Made by a program: the position numbers and the translations under genes. A DNA stretch of 64,000 nt from Bradyrhizobium manausense. Lineage in GTDB: Bacteria; Pseudomonadota; Alphaproteobacteria; Rhizobiales; Xanthobacteraceae. Positions 1 to 10,588 of the stretch are shown piece after piece; positions within the stretch are counted from its first letter, which is position 1, and every line of letters starts with the position of its first letter. The notes under the pieces were generated by a model. The model saw nothing but the letters and a program-made list of their open reading frames with translations, was not told where the DNA came from and made no database searches. The stretch covers positions 186,001-250,000 of the forward strand of contig NZ_JAFCLG010000007.1 of the NCBI RefSeq assembly GCF_018129685.1, in the 5' to 3' direction.

Positions 1-40
1 CGCTGCTGTTCACAATCGCGCCATGGAAACATCGCGAAAC

Positions 41-67
41 AAAAAAGCCGCGCTCCGCGCGGCTTTT
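41..67 (-). terminator. Intrinsic terminator downstream of greA
   Basis: A perfect 7-bp GC stem (47-53 with 57-63, 3-nt loop) is flanked by an A run on the left and a T run on the right. Read on the minus strand it lies just after the greA stop codon and ends in T residues, so it should terminate greA. Its symmetry means it could also act on the other strand. Confidence 0.85.
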
Positions 68-89
68 CCAGCAGTCCTTGCGGAGTGGA

Positions 90-563
90 TTACCGCCACT
101 CTACCTTGGTGATCTCATAGGCCTTGGCGCCGCCGGGTGCGTTGACCTCGACGGTGGAGCCCTTTTTCTTGCCGATCAGCGCGCGCGCCAGCGGCGAGGT
201 GATGGAGATCCGGCCCTTCTTGGCGTCGGCCTCGACCTCGCCGACGATCTGCCACACGGCCTTCTTCTCGGTGTCCTCGTCGACCAGCGTCACGGTCGCG
301 CCGAACTTGATGGTGTCGCCGGAGAGCTTGGAGATGTCGATGATATCTGCGCGCGCGAGCTTGTCCTCGAGCTCGGCGATGCGGCCCTCATTGTGGGACT
401 GCTCTTCCTTCGCCGCATGATATTCAGCATTTTCGGAGAGGTCGCCGTGCGAGCGCGCCTCCGCGATATGCTCGATGATGCGCGGACGGTCCTCGGACTG
501 GCGCTTCTTCAATTCTTCCCCGAGTGCGGCAAAGCCGCTCGCAGTCATCGGAACCTTTTCCAT
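90..563 (-). CDS. greA: Transcription elongation factor GreA
   Basis: The protein has 157 residues, the usual GreA length. It begins MEKVPMTASGFAALGEELKK, which is the start of the N-terminal coiled coil that enters the RNA polymerase secondary channel. The tip carries the acidic cleavage-stimulating motif inside SHGDLSENAEYHAAKEEQ, and the C-terminal half is the FKBP-like domain ending near YEITKVEWR. GreA rescues backtracked polymerase by stimulating transcript cleavage. An in-frame upstream ATG at 611 would add 16 residues with no family counterpart, so I use 563. It lies 204 bases downstream of carB on the same strand and is followed by a terminator. Confidence 0.96.
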   Translation of the reverse strand: MEKVPMTASGFAALGEELKKRQSEDRPRIIEHIAEARSHGDLSENAEYHAAKEEQSHNEGRIAELEDKLARADIIDISKLSGDTIKFGATVTLVDEDTEKKAVWQIVGEVEADAKKGRISITSPLARALIGKKKGSTVEVNAPGGAKAYEITKVEWR

Positions 564-767
564 CGCTTCTCTCGTTCTCCAGTCGCGCGCCCCGTCACAG
601 GGGCGCGCCAACCTTGATTCGTCAGTGTGTCCGGGCCCCGAACTCGAGGCCCCGGAACGTTATGTGGGTCTGGCGCCGGAACAGAACAACCACATGGCCG
701 GACAGTTCCTCCGGCCATTGTGGCTTCATTGCCAATCACTTAGCGGCAGCTGATCTGCCGCTCGCGA

Positions 768-4232
<3,465 letters not shown>

Positions 4233-4665
4233 CACCGCTCGCGGGCTGGAATCTGGGCACAAAAAAAGGGCGCGCTTGCCGCGCGTCCCCTTGTGCGAGA
4301 GCGCGGGGTCTTCCCTCGCGCGCGGGTGGGTCTTAGACCAGTTTTCGGGGCGGCGAAACCCCGAAAAATGCCCATCAACCGGCAATTTGACCGGTTTCGG
4401 CCGCGCCTGCCGGCCATGTCGGGATGCACCGACGCGAAGCCGAGGTTCATCGCCGAGGCACAAGGGGAAACCGTGCAACAGGTCGCGCCGGGGCACCAGC
4501 TTCACAATCAGGGACAGCAGAACCAGCCGTCGCCATGCCGGCGAGGCCGATCCCGGGCAGTAGCGCGCAAAAGTCTTGGGATAACAACGTGTTCTGACCC
4601 GAGGCCAGGCGCGCGGTTGCGAGATGCCTTCCACTTCGCTCCGGCGACGCAGGATACGCGAAGGC
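4233..4665 (-). promoter_or_regulatory. Structured carB leader region
   Basis: These 433 bases between the tRNA-like gene and the carB start hold no convincing gene. On the minus strand several hairpins can form in order: AACCGG/CCGGTT around 4375-4395, a 9-bp stem TTTTCGGGG/CCCCGAAAA around 4341-4368, GCGAG/CTCGC near 4295-4320, and finally a T-tailed terminator. A stretch around 4318-4326 (CCGCGCG) is complementary to the 5' arm of that terminator, so an antiterminator is possible. This layout suggests transcription attenuation of carB, which is an inference. Confidence 0.55.
4261..4290 (-). terminator. Terminator 28 nt upstream of the carB start (attenuator)
   Basis: On the minus strand a GC-rich stem (GGG-A-CGCGC with GCGCG-CCC, one bulged A) is followed by seven consecutive T residues, ending about 28 bases before the carB ATG. 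It is as strong as the genuine gene-end terminators in this window, yet sits in a leader, so it probably acts as an attenuator or limits read-through from upstream. Confidence 0.75.
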
Positions 4666-4741
4666 TGGAGGCCCGGCCTGGATTTGAACCAGGATGAAGA
4701 GCAATGCACTGCTCTCGCGTAGACGCTTCCGCCACCGGGCC
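4666..4741 (-). tRNA. Aberrant tRNA-Cys-like gene, anticodon GCA
   Basis: On the minus strand the sequence folds into a cloverleaf. The acceptor stem is a perfect 7 bp (4735-4741 with 4670-4676). The T arm is canonical: 5-bp CCTGG/CCAGG with loop TTCAAAT. The variable loop has 4 nt and a 3' CCA is encoded at 4666-4668. The discriminator is U, as in tRNA-Cys. The anticodon arm has 5 bp (AGAGC/GCTCT) but an 8-nt loop. Counting from the 3' side gives U33 followed by GCA, the cysteine anticodon. Anomalies are the extra loop base, U instead of a purine at 37, and a D loop without the GG pair that normally contacts the T loop. It may be a non-canonical functional tRNA or a decaying one. Confidence 0.6.
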
Positions 4742-4795
4742 GCGGCGATCATGTCCGATCGAGGTGCGACATGCTATCTCGGGTGGTCGTTATGC

Positions 4796-5497
4796 TTAAC
4801 GCACCAAAGGCGGCCGGGCGATGAAGGTCATGCGCCAGCGATTGTGGCCGATATTGGTGTTGGCACGCTGGCTCGCGAACCCTGCTGCCTTCAGCTTGGC
4901 CGTGATCTCGTCCTCGCTGTAGCGCTGCAATCCGATGCGCGAGCGCAGATGGCGGTAATCCGACAGCGCGGTGCTGATGAGCCCGATCAGCGCATCCTTC
5001 AGGAAGCCGTGACGCAGACCAAAGGAGAGCAGCGCGGCCACGTCTCTGCCCATGCCGACATGAGGCTGGAGGATGTCGCCGAGCACGAGCTTGCCGGATG
5101 GTTTCAGGATCCGCCTGACGTTGAGGAGCGCGGCATCGAGCTCCTCCGCCGTCATGTATTGCGCGACCGAGTTCATCACGACGAGGTCGATCGACTCGGC
5201 CTGCATCTTGCGGACGTCGTCGAGCGAGCGGACGCGGATCTTGGTGTTGGGCGCAAAGCGCGCAATGAGCCGGCCGCGCACGCCCGGCGCCGGCTCGGCG
5301 AGGATCAGCTTGCCGCAGGCAGCGGCAACCTGGCCCGCTGAGAGCGCCTCGCCGCAGGCATAGTCCAGCACGGTCGCCTCGGGCGAGGTAATGTAGCCGA
5401 TGATGTCTCGCGCGATGATCTGGAAGTGCAAATCGCGATGCAGCTTGCTGACATAGATCGTGTGCGTCGAGTCGTAATAATCGATCCAATCTTCCAT
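4796..5497 (-). CDS. Class I SAM-dependent methyltransferase
   Basis: A 233-residue protein with a Rossmann methyltransferase core. Motif I is ATVLDYACGEALSAG (about residues 41-55), followed by an acidic residue in LILAEPAPG, the region DLVVMNSVAQYM as motif post-II, and LKPSGKLVLGDIL. The substrate cannot be read from sequence. The N-terminus MEDWIDYYDSTHTIYVS is unlike standard UbiE or tRNA methyltransferases. It is divergent from the dps-like gene at 5603 and lies upstream of the tRNA-like gene and carB on the same strand, with only 54 bases to the tRNA-like gene. Confidence 0.8.
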   Translation of the reverse strand: MEDWIDYYDSTHTIYVSKLHRDLHFQIIARDIIGYITSPEATVLDYACGEALSAGQVAAACGKLILAEPAPGVRGRLIARFAPNTKIRVRSLDDVRKMQAESIDLVVMNSVAQYMTAEELDAALLNVRRILKPSGKLVLGDILQPHVGMGRDVAALLSFGLRHGFLKDALIGLISTALSDYRHLRSRIGLQRYSEDEITAKLKAAGFASQRANTNIGHNRWRMTFIARPPLVR

Positions 5498-5602
5498 TGT
5501 ATCCCGCCCAGCGGTTCCCTGCCCGGGAACCGCGCTGCCCGCCTTGCGTTAGGGGTGCGACGGCGCGCCGTCAATGTCCGCGTCCTAACAGGAAGGTTTC
5601 CC

Positions 5603-6127
5603 GTGAGCAAAGCCCCCAGCAAGGTATCGCCCGATCTCGACACCCCCACCGATTTGCAGCCGCAGGCGGTCAAAAAGGTCTCGGAGGCGCTCAACGTGCT
5701 TCTGGCCGACGCCTTCGCGCTGTACCTCAAGACCAAGAATTTCCACTGGCATATCAGCGGCCGCCATTTTCGCGACTATCACCTGCTGCTCGACGAGCAG
5801 TCGGACCAGATCTTCGCCACGACGGACCAGCTCGCCGAACGCGTCCGCAAGATCGGCGGCACCACGCTGAAGTCGATCGGCCAGGTCGCCAAGCTCCAGA
5901 CCATCAAGGACAACAACGAGGACTACGTCCCGCCGCGCGAGATGCTGCGCGAGCTGATGCAGGACAACAAGCATGTCGCCAGCGCGATGCGCAAAGCGCA
6001 CGAGGTCTGCGACGACGCCGGCGACGTCGCCAGCGCCAGCCTCCTCGAGAACTTCATCGACGAGACCGAGCGGCGGACCTGGTTCTTGTTCGAGGCGACA
6101 CGGCAGGAAGGCGCGAACGAGGCGTAG
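5603..6127 (+). CDS. Dps-family ferritin-like DNA-protection protein
   Basis: A 174-residue protein starting at a GTG preceded by the ribosome-binding site AGGAAGG (5590-5596). The N-terminal region VSEALNVLLADAFALYLKTK leads into NFHWHISGRHFRDYHLLLDEQ, the Dps ferroxidase segment, with the conserved His residues and downstream acidic residues supplied by the partner subunit. Dps proteins form 12-mers that oxidise and store iron with peroxide and protect DNA in stress. An upstream in-frame ATG at 5426 lies inside the divergent methyltransferase gene and is unlikely. Confidence 0.9.
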   Translation: MSKAPSKVSPDLDTPTDLQPQAVKKVSEALNVLLADAFALYLKTKNFHWHISGRHFRDYHLLLDEQSDQIFATTDQLAERVRKIGGTTLKSIGQVAKLQTIKDNNEDYVPPREMLRELMQDNKHVASAMRKAHEVCDDAGDVASASLLENFIDETERRTWFLFEATRQEGANEA

Positions 6128-6152
6128 TTTCAGGTCGGGCCGCATCCACGAC

Positions 6153-6274
6153 GTCGTCCCGGCGAAGGCCGGGACGCATAACCACGAAGGTTGGTTTGGC
6201 GAAGATTCCCCCTACGCTCATCTCACGTCCAACTTCTCCCTGGGGGTATGGGTCCCGGCCTTCGCCGGGACGAC
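6153..6274. repeat. Intergenic palindromic repeat, family A copy 1
   Basis: The ends are inverted copies of a GTCGTCCCGGCGAAGGCC-type arm, each itself a hairpin, enclosing about 70 bases that include TTCTCCCTGGGGG. Two further copies occur at 23033-23158 and 38682-38822. All three lie between genes, and this one is in reverse orientation relative to the other two. Confidence 0.85.
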
Positions 6275-6298
6275 GGCGGAGTTTGTTGAACGAGCGGG

Positions 6299-6823
6299 CT
6301 AACTCCGCCACAACCGCATCAACGCCCCCTCCTTTCCCGTCACCGGATCGGCGGGGGGGCGTGCGACGTTCGGAATCGTCTTCAGCGCCTCGGCATGGTT
6401 CTCCGGCGTCGGCCGCGTAACCTCCATCTTCGATCCCGGCGGATAAGCGCCGATCACGCAGAAATCATCGCTCGCCTTGATGCATTGATGCCCGGTGCCA
6501 GCCGGCAGGATCGCGACATCGCCCGCCTTGATCTCCAGCTCCCGGCCATGATCGCCGCCGAAGCGGACGCGGGCATGGCCGCGCGCGACACCGAGCACCT
6601 CATGCACGGTCGCATGGTAATGCAGATAGTCGTAGACGCCGTTGCGCCACGTGCCGCCCCAATCGTTCGTTTCGAACAGGTTTTCGATGGTCTGTTCCGG
6701 CCGCTTGGGATCGAGCATCACCGCGCCCTGGTAGACCAGAAAGGGGAGAATGTTGTTCGGTACGAGGCCATCATCCTCGAACACAATGGCGAGCGGCTCG
6801 GCGAAATCGCGGACGACGGACAT
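6299..6823 (-). CDS. Cupin-domain protein (YjlB-like)
   Basis: A 174-residue single-domain cupin. The first cupin motif is visible in YDYLHYHATVHEVLGVARGHARVRFGG, with metal ligands His, His and Glu, and the second in GDVAILPAGTGHQCI. These position a divalent metal in a beta barrel. The protein resembles the YjlB group of uncharacterised cupins; the substrate is unknown. It is transcribed away from the FixK-like box at 6898, whose centre is about 80 bases upstream of this start. Confidence 0.8.
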   Translation of the reverse strand: MSVVRDFAEPLAIVFEDDGLVPNNILPFLVYQGAVMLDPKRPEQTIENLFETNDWGGTWRNGVYDYLHYHATVHEVLGVARGHARVRFGGDHGRELEIKAGDVAILPAGTGHQCIKASDDFCVIGAYPPGSKMEVTRPTPENHAEALKTIPNVARPPADPVTGKEGALMRLWRS

Positions 6824-6897
6824 GGGGGCTCCAGCAGCAAAAGATTCAGGGAATCAAGACGGTGCGGGCGCCCTGGTTCCTGCATCGATAGGCTGGC

Positions 6898-6911
6898 TTG
6901 ACCGAGATCAA
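6898..6911. promoter_or_regulatory. FixK/FNR-type box upstream of the 6966 gene
   Basis: The sequence TTGACCGAGATCAA is a perfect TTGA-N6-TCAA dyad of the kind bound by FixK/FNR regulators. Its centre is 61 bases before the ATG at 6966, so binding at -41.5 would give a leader of about 20 nt. The divergent cupin gene is a less likely target. Confidence 0.65.
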
Positions 6912-6965
6912 GGTGCAGCCGGCCGTTCAAGGGCATCCATCCATAGAGATAAGGGATGGAACGCC

Positions 6966-7181
6966 ATGTACGCATCCGATGTTGCGCAGCGCCATTTTTC
7001 GGCGGCCATCAATGAGGCCGAAACGTCTGGCCTCGGACCTGAAGCGGTCTGCCGCGCTTTGCTCAATCTCGTGATCTCGAAATATCTTCAGACGAGGTCC
7101 GTCGCCGACATCCAGGCGGAGCTGCGCTTCGTCGCCGAGAATTGCGATCCCGACACGGACTTCATGTTCATGCGTCCGTGA
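6966..7181 (+). CDS. Small hypothetical protein, probably oxygen-regulated
   Basis: A 71-residue soluble protein beginning MYASDVAQRHFSAAINEAE with no recognisable domain. It is predicted to be mostly helical and has one cysteine. A purine-rich ribosome-binding site (AAGGGATGGA) sits just before the ATG. The FixK/FNR-type box at 6898-6911 is correctly placed to activate it. It is convergent with carA, from which it is separated by 40 bases. The function is unknown; low-oxygen expression is inferred from the box only. Confidence 0.7.
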   Translation: MYASDVAQRHFSAAINEAETSGLGPEAVCRALLNLVISKYLQTRSVADIQAELRFVAENCDPDTDFMFMRP

Positions 7182-7221
7182 CGATGATGACCGGCGCAGG
7201 AGTCCGCCGGCGTCTTCGGGC

Positions 7222-8412
7222 TTACGCGCTCTTCTTCTGCCGCATCAGGTCGGCGAAGCGCTGGAACAAATAGTGCGAGTCGCGCGGACCGGGCGAGGCC
7301 TCGGGGTGATACTGCACCGAGAACACCGGCCTGCCATCGAGCTGGATGCCGCAATTGGAGCCGTCGAACAGCGAGACGTGCGTCTGTGTTGCGCCCTTGG
7401 GCAGCGTGGTCTCGTCCACCGCGAAACCGTGGTTCATCGAGGTGATCTCGACCTTGCCGGTGGTCTCGTCCTTCACGGGATGATTGGCGCCGTGATGGCC
7501 CTGATGCATCTTCTTGGTCTTCGCGCCGACGGCAAGGCCAAGCATCTGGTGACCGAGGCAGATGCCGAAGGTCGGCGTGCCCGACTTGATGACGTCCTGG
7601 ATCACGGGCACGGCGTATTTGCCGGTCGCGGCCGGATCGCCCGGGCCGTTCGACAGGAACACACCATCCGGCTTCATCGCCAGAATGTCTGCGGACGAGG
7701 TCGTCGCCGGCACCACCGTCACCTTGCAGCCGACGCCGGCGAGCAGGCGCAGAATGTTGCGCTTGATGCCGTAATCGATGGCGACGACGTTGAACTCGGG
7801 CGTGTCCTGCCGGCCAAAGCCCTTGTCCCACAGCCATGGCGTCTCGTCCCAAGTGAAGCGCTGGCCGGAGGTGACCATCGGCACGAGGTCCATGCCCTCG
7901 AGGCCGGGCCATTCGCGCGCCTCTTCCTTCAAGCCATGCAGGTCGAACTCGCCGTTCCTGGCATGCGCGATCACGGCGTTGGGCATGCCCTTTGAGCGGA
8001 TCAGCGCGGTCAGCGCGCGCGTGTCGATGCCGGAGAGGCCGATGATGCCGCGCGCCTTGAGCCAGGCATCGAGATGCTTGGTGGCGCGGTAGTTCGAGGG
8101 ATCGGTGATCGCGGTCCGCAGGATCACGCCGCGCGCGCCCGGCGTCGCGGCCATGTTCACCGTCTCGATGTCTTCCTCGTTGGTACCGACATTGCCGATA
8201 TGCGGGAAGGTGAAGGTGATGAGCTGGCCGGCATAGGAGGGATCGGTGAGAATCTCCTCATAGCCGGTCATCGCGGTGTTGAAGCAGACTTCACCGACGG
8301 CGTGACCTTCGGCGCCGAGACCAAAGCCTTCGAGCACCGTGCCATCGGCGAGCACGAGGAGCGCGGTCGGTTTATGGTCCGGCCAGGCAGGATCGTTGTC
8401 ATGTTGTGTCAT
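7222..8412 (-). CDS. carA: Carbamoyl-phosphate synthase small chain
   Basis: A 396-residue glutaminase subunit that releases ammonia from glutamine for CarB. The N-terminal CarA domain (ALLVLADGTVLEGFGLGAEG) is followed by a class I glutamine amidotransferase domain. Its triad is visible: Cys285 in FGICLGHQ, and His369 and Glu371 in QYHPEASPG. The start follows the family. It is divergent from the YqeY gene at 8637, the two sharing a 224-base regulatory region. It is not in an operon with carB, which is about 3 kb downstream with unrelated genes between. Confidence 0.97.
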   Translation of the reverse strand: MTQHDNDPAWPDHKPTALLVLADGTVLEGFGLGAEGHAVGEVCFNTAMTGYEEILTDPSYAGQLITFTFPHIGNVGTNEEDIETVNMAATPGARGVILRTAITDPSNYRATKHLDAWLKARGIIGLSGIDTRALTALIRSKGMPNAVIAHARNGEFDLHGLKEEAREWPGLEGMDLVPMVTSGQRFTWDETPWLWDKGFGRQDTPEFNVVAIDYGIKRNILRLLAGVGCKVTVVPATTSSADILAMKPDGVFLSNGPGDPAATGKYAVPVIQDVIKSGTPTFGICLGHQMLGLAVGAKTKKMHQGHHGANHPVKDETTGKVEITSMNHGFAVDETTLPKGATQTHVSLFDGSNCGIQLDGRPVFSVQYHPEASPGPRDSHYLFQRFADLMRQKKSA

Positions 8413-8636
8413 GAGCCCGCTTCATAAGCCCCCCACACGCGCCCGTCAAAGCAGGAAACGGCGGATTCACATGCGTTTTTGCATATTTGACAGGTCGCTT
8501 CAGGCACTTAAGCTGGAACCGGTAATTTTTGCGCAGTTTCGGCCGCCGGATCGGAAACAATGAACCATAGGCCCGGTATGGCCTCTTTCCCGCAAACGGC
8601 TTAGATCAGGCGCAACGGATTGAGAGGATCACGATC

Positions 8637-9092
8637 ATGCTGCGCGATGACATCAACAATGCGGTCAAGGAGGCCATGAAGGCCAAGGACGAGCGCAAGC
8701 TCTCCACGCTGCGCATGATGAACTCGACCATCAAGAATGCGGACATCGACGCCCGCGGCCAGGGCAAGCCGCCGCTGTCGGATGCCGACCTGCTCGGCGT
8801 CTTCCAGAAGATGATCAAGCAGCGCCAGGAGTCGGTCGAGCTCTACGACAAGGGCGGTCGCGCCGAGCTCGCCGCCCAGGAGCGGGAGGAGATCGCGGTG
8901 ATCTCGGCGTACTTGCCGAAGCAGATGTCCGACGACGAGGTCAACAAGGCGATCGCGGGCGCCATCTCCGAAACAGGGGCCGCCGGCATGAAGGACATGG
9001 GCAAGGTGATTGCCGTGTTGCGCGCGAAATACGCCGGACAGATGGATTTCGGCAAGGCCTCGGGTCTCGTGAAGGCCGCGCTGTCGGGTTGA
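8637..9092 (+). CDS. GatB/YqeY domain-containing protein
   Basis: A 151-residue protein that is entirely a YqeY domain: MLRDDINNAVKEAMKAKDERKLSTLRMMNSTIKNADID at the start, LPKQMSDDEVNKAI in the middle and GKASGLVKAALSG at the end. The domain is related to the C-terminal tail of GatB, the amidotransferase that makes Gln-tRNA, and is proposed to bind tRNA. A stand-alone YqeY has no firmly established role. In many proteobacteria it sits near dnaG and rpoD, which here are 16 kb away. Confidence 0.92.
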   Translation: MLRDDINNAVKEAMKAKDERKLSTLRMMNSTIKNADIDARGQGKPPLSDADLLGVFQKMIKQRQESVELYDKGGRAELAAQEREEIAVISAYLPKQMSDDEVNKAIAGAISETGAAGMKDMGKVIAVLRAKYAGQMDFGKASGLVKAALSG

Positions 9093-9099
9093 GCCGTCA

Positions 9100-9259
9100 C
9101 CCTCCCCTGGAGGGGGAGGGTCGATCGCGCGTAGCGCGAGCGGGGTGGGGTGATCTCTCAACTCGGGCACCGCATCAATGGAGAGACCGTCACCCCACCT
9201 CGGTTTGCATTCCGCTTCGCTGCATGCCAACCGATCCTCCCCCTCCAGGGGAGGATGGG
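9100..9259. repeat. Intergenic inverted repeat, CCTCCCC type
   Basis: The left end contains a CCTCCCCTGG/AGGGGGAGG hairpin and the right end CCTCCCCCTCCAGGGGAGG. The interior carries inverted halves of GGGGTGGGGTGA and TCACCCCACC. It occupies most of the gap between the YqeY and epoxide hydrolase genes and has the look of a dispersed repeat, although only one copy is in the window. Confidence 0.6.
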
Positions 9260-9325
9260 TGCCTTTGTCTGGGCTGCTATCCGGTCTAGTCTCTTCCGCA
9301 AGAAAAAACCGGTGAGGCCGCCGAA

Positions 9326-10465
9326 ATGACCACCGCCATCAAACCGTTCCGCATCGCCATCAGCGACGACGTCCTGTCCGACCTCAAATCGCGCCTTGCC
9401 CGCACGCGCTGGCCGGAGGCGGAGCTGGTCGACGACTGGAGCCAGGGCGCGCCGCTGAAGTGGATCCAGCAGATCTGCGCCTACTGGGCGAACGGCTACG
9501 ATTGGCGCGCGCGCGAGGCAAAACTCAATCGCTTCGATCAGTTCATCACCGAGATTGACGGGCAGGACATCCATTTCCTGCATGTGCGCTCGAAGGAGCC
9601 GGACGCGCTGCCGCTGATCATCACCCATGGCTGGCCGGGCTCGATCGTCGAATTCCAGAAGGTGATTTCACCGCTCACCGATCCTTGCGCCCATGGCGGC
9701 AAGCCCGCGGACGCGTTTCACGTGATCTGTCCGTCGCTGCCGGGTTTCGGCTTCTCGGCGAAGCCCAAGACGACGGGCTGGGGCGTTGACCGCATCGCCG
9801 CGACCTGGGCGAAGCTGATGGATCGGCTCGGCTATCCCAGGTACGGCGCACAAGGGGGCGACTGGGGCTCGGCGGTGACGACCTCGCTGGGTAGCCAGGA
9901 CGCCGAGCACTGCGCCGGCATCCACATCACGCTCGCTTTCAACGCGGCGCCGAAAGTCGATGGTGAGCCGACGGCGGAAGAGAAACGCGCGCTGGCCGGC
10001 CTCAAGCATTATGTCGATCTCGACTCCGGCTATTCCAAGCAGCAATCGACCCGGCCGCAGACACTCGGCTATGGGCTGACGGATTCGCCGAGCGGGCAGG
10101 CGGCCTGGATCCTGGAAAAGTTCTGGGCCTGGACCGATTGCAATGGCCACCCCGAGAACATCTTCACCAAGGACGAGCTGCTCGACAACGTCATGCTCTA
10201 TTGGACGACCGAGACGGCGACCTCGTCGGCGCGGCTTTATTGGGAAAGTTTCGGCAAACGCCGCACGACGCCGGCCGTGAAAGTGCCAACGGGTGTGGCC
10301 GTGTTCCCCAAGGAGATCATCACGCCGGTGCGGCGCTGGATGGAGCCGAGCTTCTCCAACATCACCCATTGGAGCGAGATGGAGAGAGGCGGGCACTTCG
10401 CCGCCTTCGAGCAGCCGGAGCTGTTCGTGCGCGATGTCAGGAAATTCTTTGCCACGGTGCGGTGA
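9326..10465 (+). CDS. Epoxide hydrolase (alpha/beta hydrolase)
   Basis: A 379-residue protein with the epoxide hydrolase N-terminal domain (IKPFRIAISDDVLSDLKSRL through RFDQFITEIDGQDIHFLHV) and an alpha/beta hydrolase core. The oxyanion-hole motif HGWPG is at 101-105 and the nucleophilic Asp179 is in GAQGGDWGS. The catalytic histidine lies in the C-terminal MERGGHFAAFEQPE. Enzymes of this group, like microsomal epoxide hydrolase, open epoxides to diols. The physiological substrate is unknown. The adjacent acyl-CoA synthetase on the same strand may be a functional neighbour. Confidence 0.9.
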   Translation: MTTAIKPFRIAISDDVLSDLKSRLARTRWPEAELVDDWSQGAPLKWIQQICAYWANGYDWRAREAKLNRFDQFITEIDGQDIHFLHVRSKEPDALPLIITHGWPGSIVEFQKVISPLTDPCAHGGKPADAFHVICPSLPGFGFSAKPKTTGWGVDRIAATWAKLMDRLGYPRYGAQGGDWGSAVTTSLGSQDAEHCAGIHITLAFNAAPKVDGEPTAEEKRALAGLKHYVDLDSGYSKQQSTRPQTLGYGLTDSPSGQAAWILEKFWAWTDCNGHPENIFTKDELLDNVMLYWTTETATSSARLYWESFGKRRTTPAVKVPTGVAVFPKEIITPVRRWMEPSFSNITHWSEMERGGHFAAFEQPELFVRDVRKFFATVR

Positions 10466-10476
10466 AACGCTCTCTC

Positions 10477-10569
10477 CGTCATGCCCGGGCTTGTCCCGGG
10501 CATCCACGCGCTTAAACTGGCTGCCAATCAAGAAGAACGTGGATGGCCGGGACATGCCCGGCCATGACG
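10477..10569. repeat. Intergenic inverted repeat with CGTCATGCCCGGGC arms
   Basis: Arms CGTCATGCCCGGGCTTGTCC and its near-complement GGACATGCCCGGCCATGACG enclose GCATCCACGCG and CGTGGATG, which are also inverted. It fills the space between the epoxide hydrolase and the acyl-CoA synthetase and resembles the dispersed REP-like elements elsewhere in the window, though no second copy is seen here. Confidence 0.65.
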
Positions 10570-10588
10570 CCGCTGCCGGGAAACGACC

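Noticed and set aside
4233..4709. In-frame open extension upstream of carB
   Set aside because: It has no CarB homology, crosses the leader terminator and part of the tRNA-like gene, and the ATG at 4232 matches the conserved CarB N-terminus.
8485..8515. Sigma-70-like promoter with TTGACA upstream of the YqeY gene
   Set aside because: The -35 match is good but the -10 at the right spacing is poor, so I do not annotate it.
9100..9259. CRISPR-like repeats among the intergenic palindromes
   Set aside because: Copies are single or widely scattered, with no regular spacers and no cas genes; they are dispersed inverted repeats.
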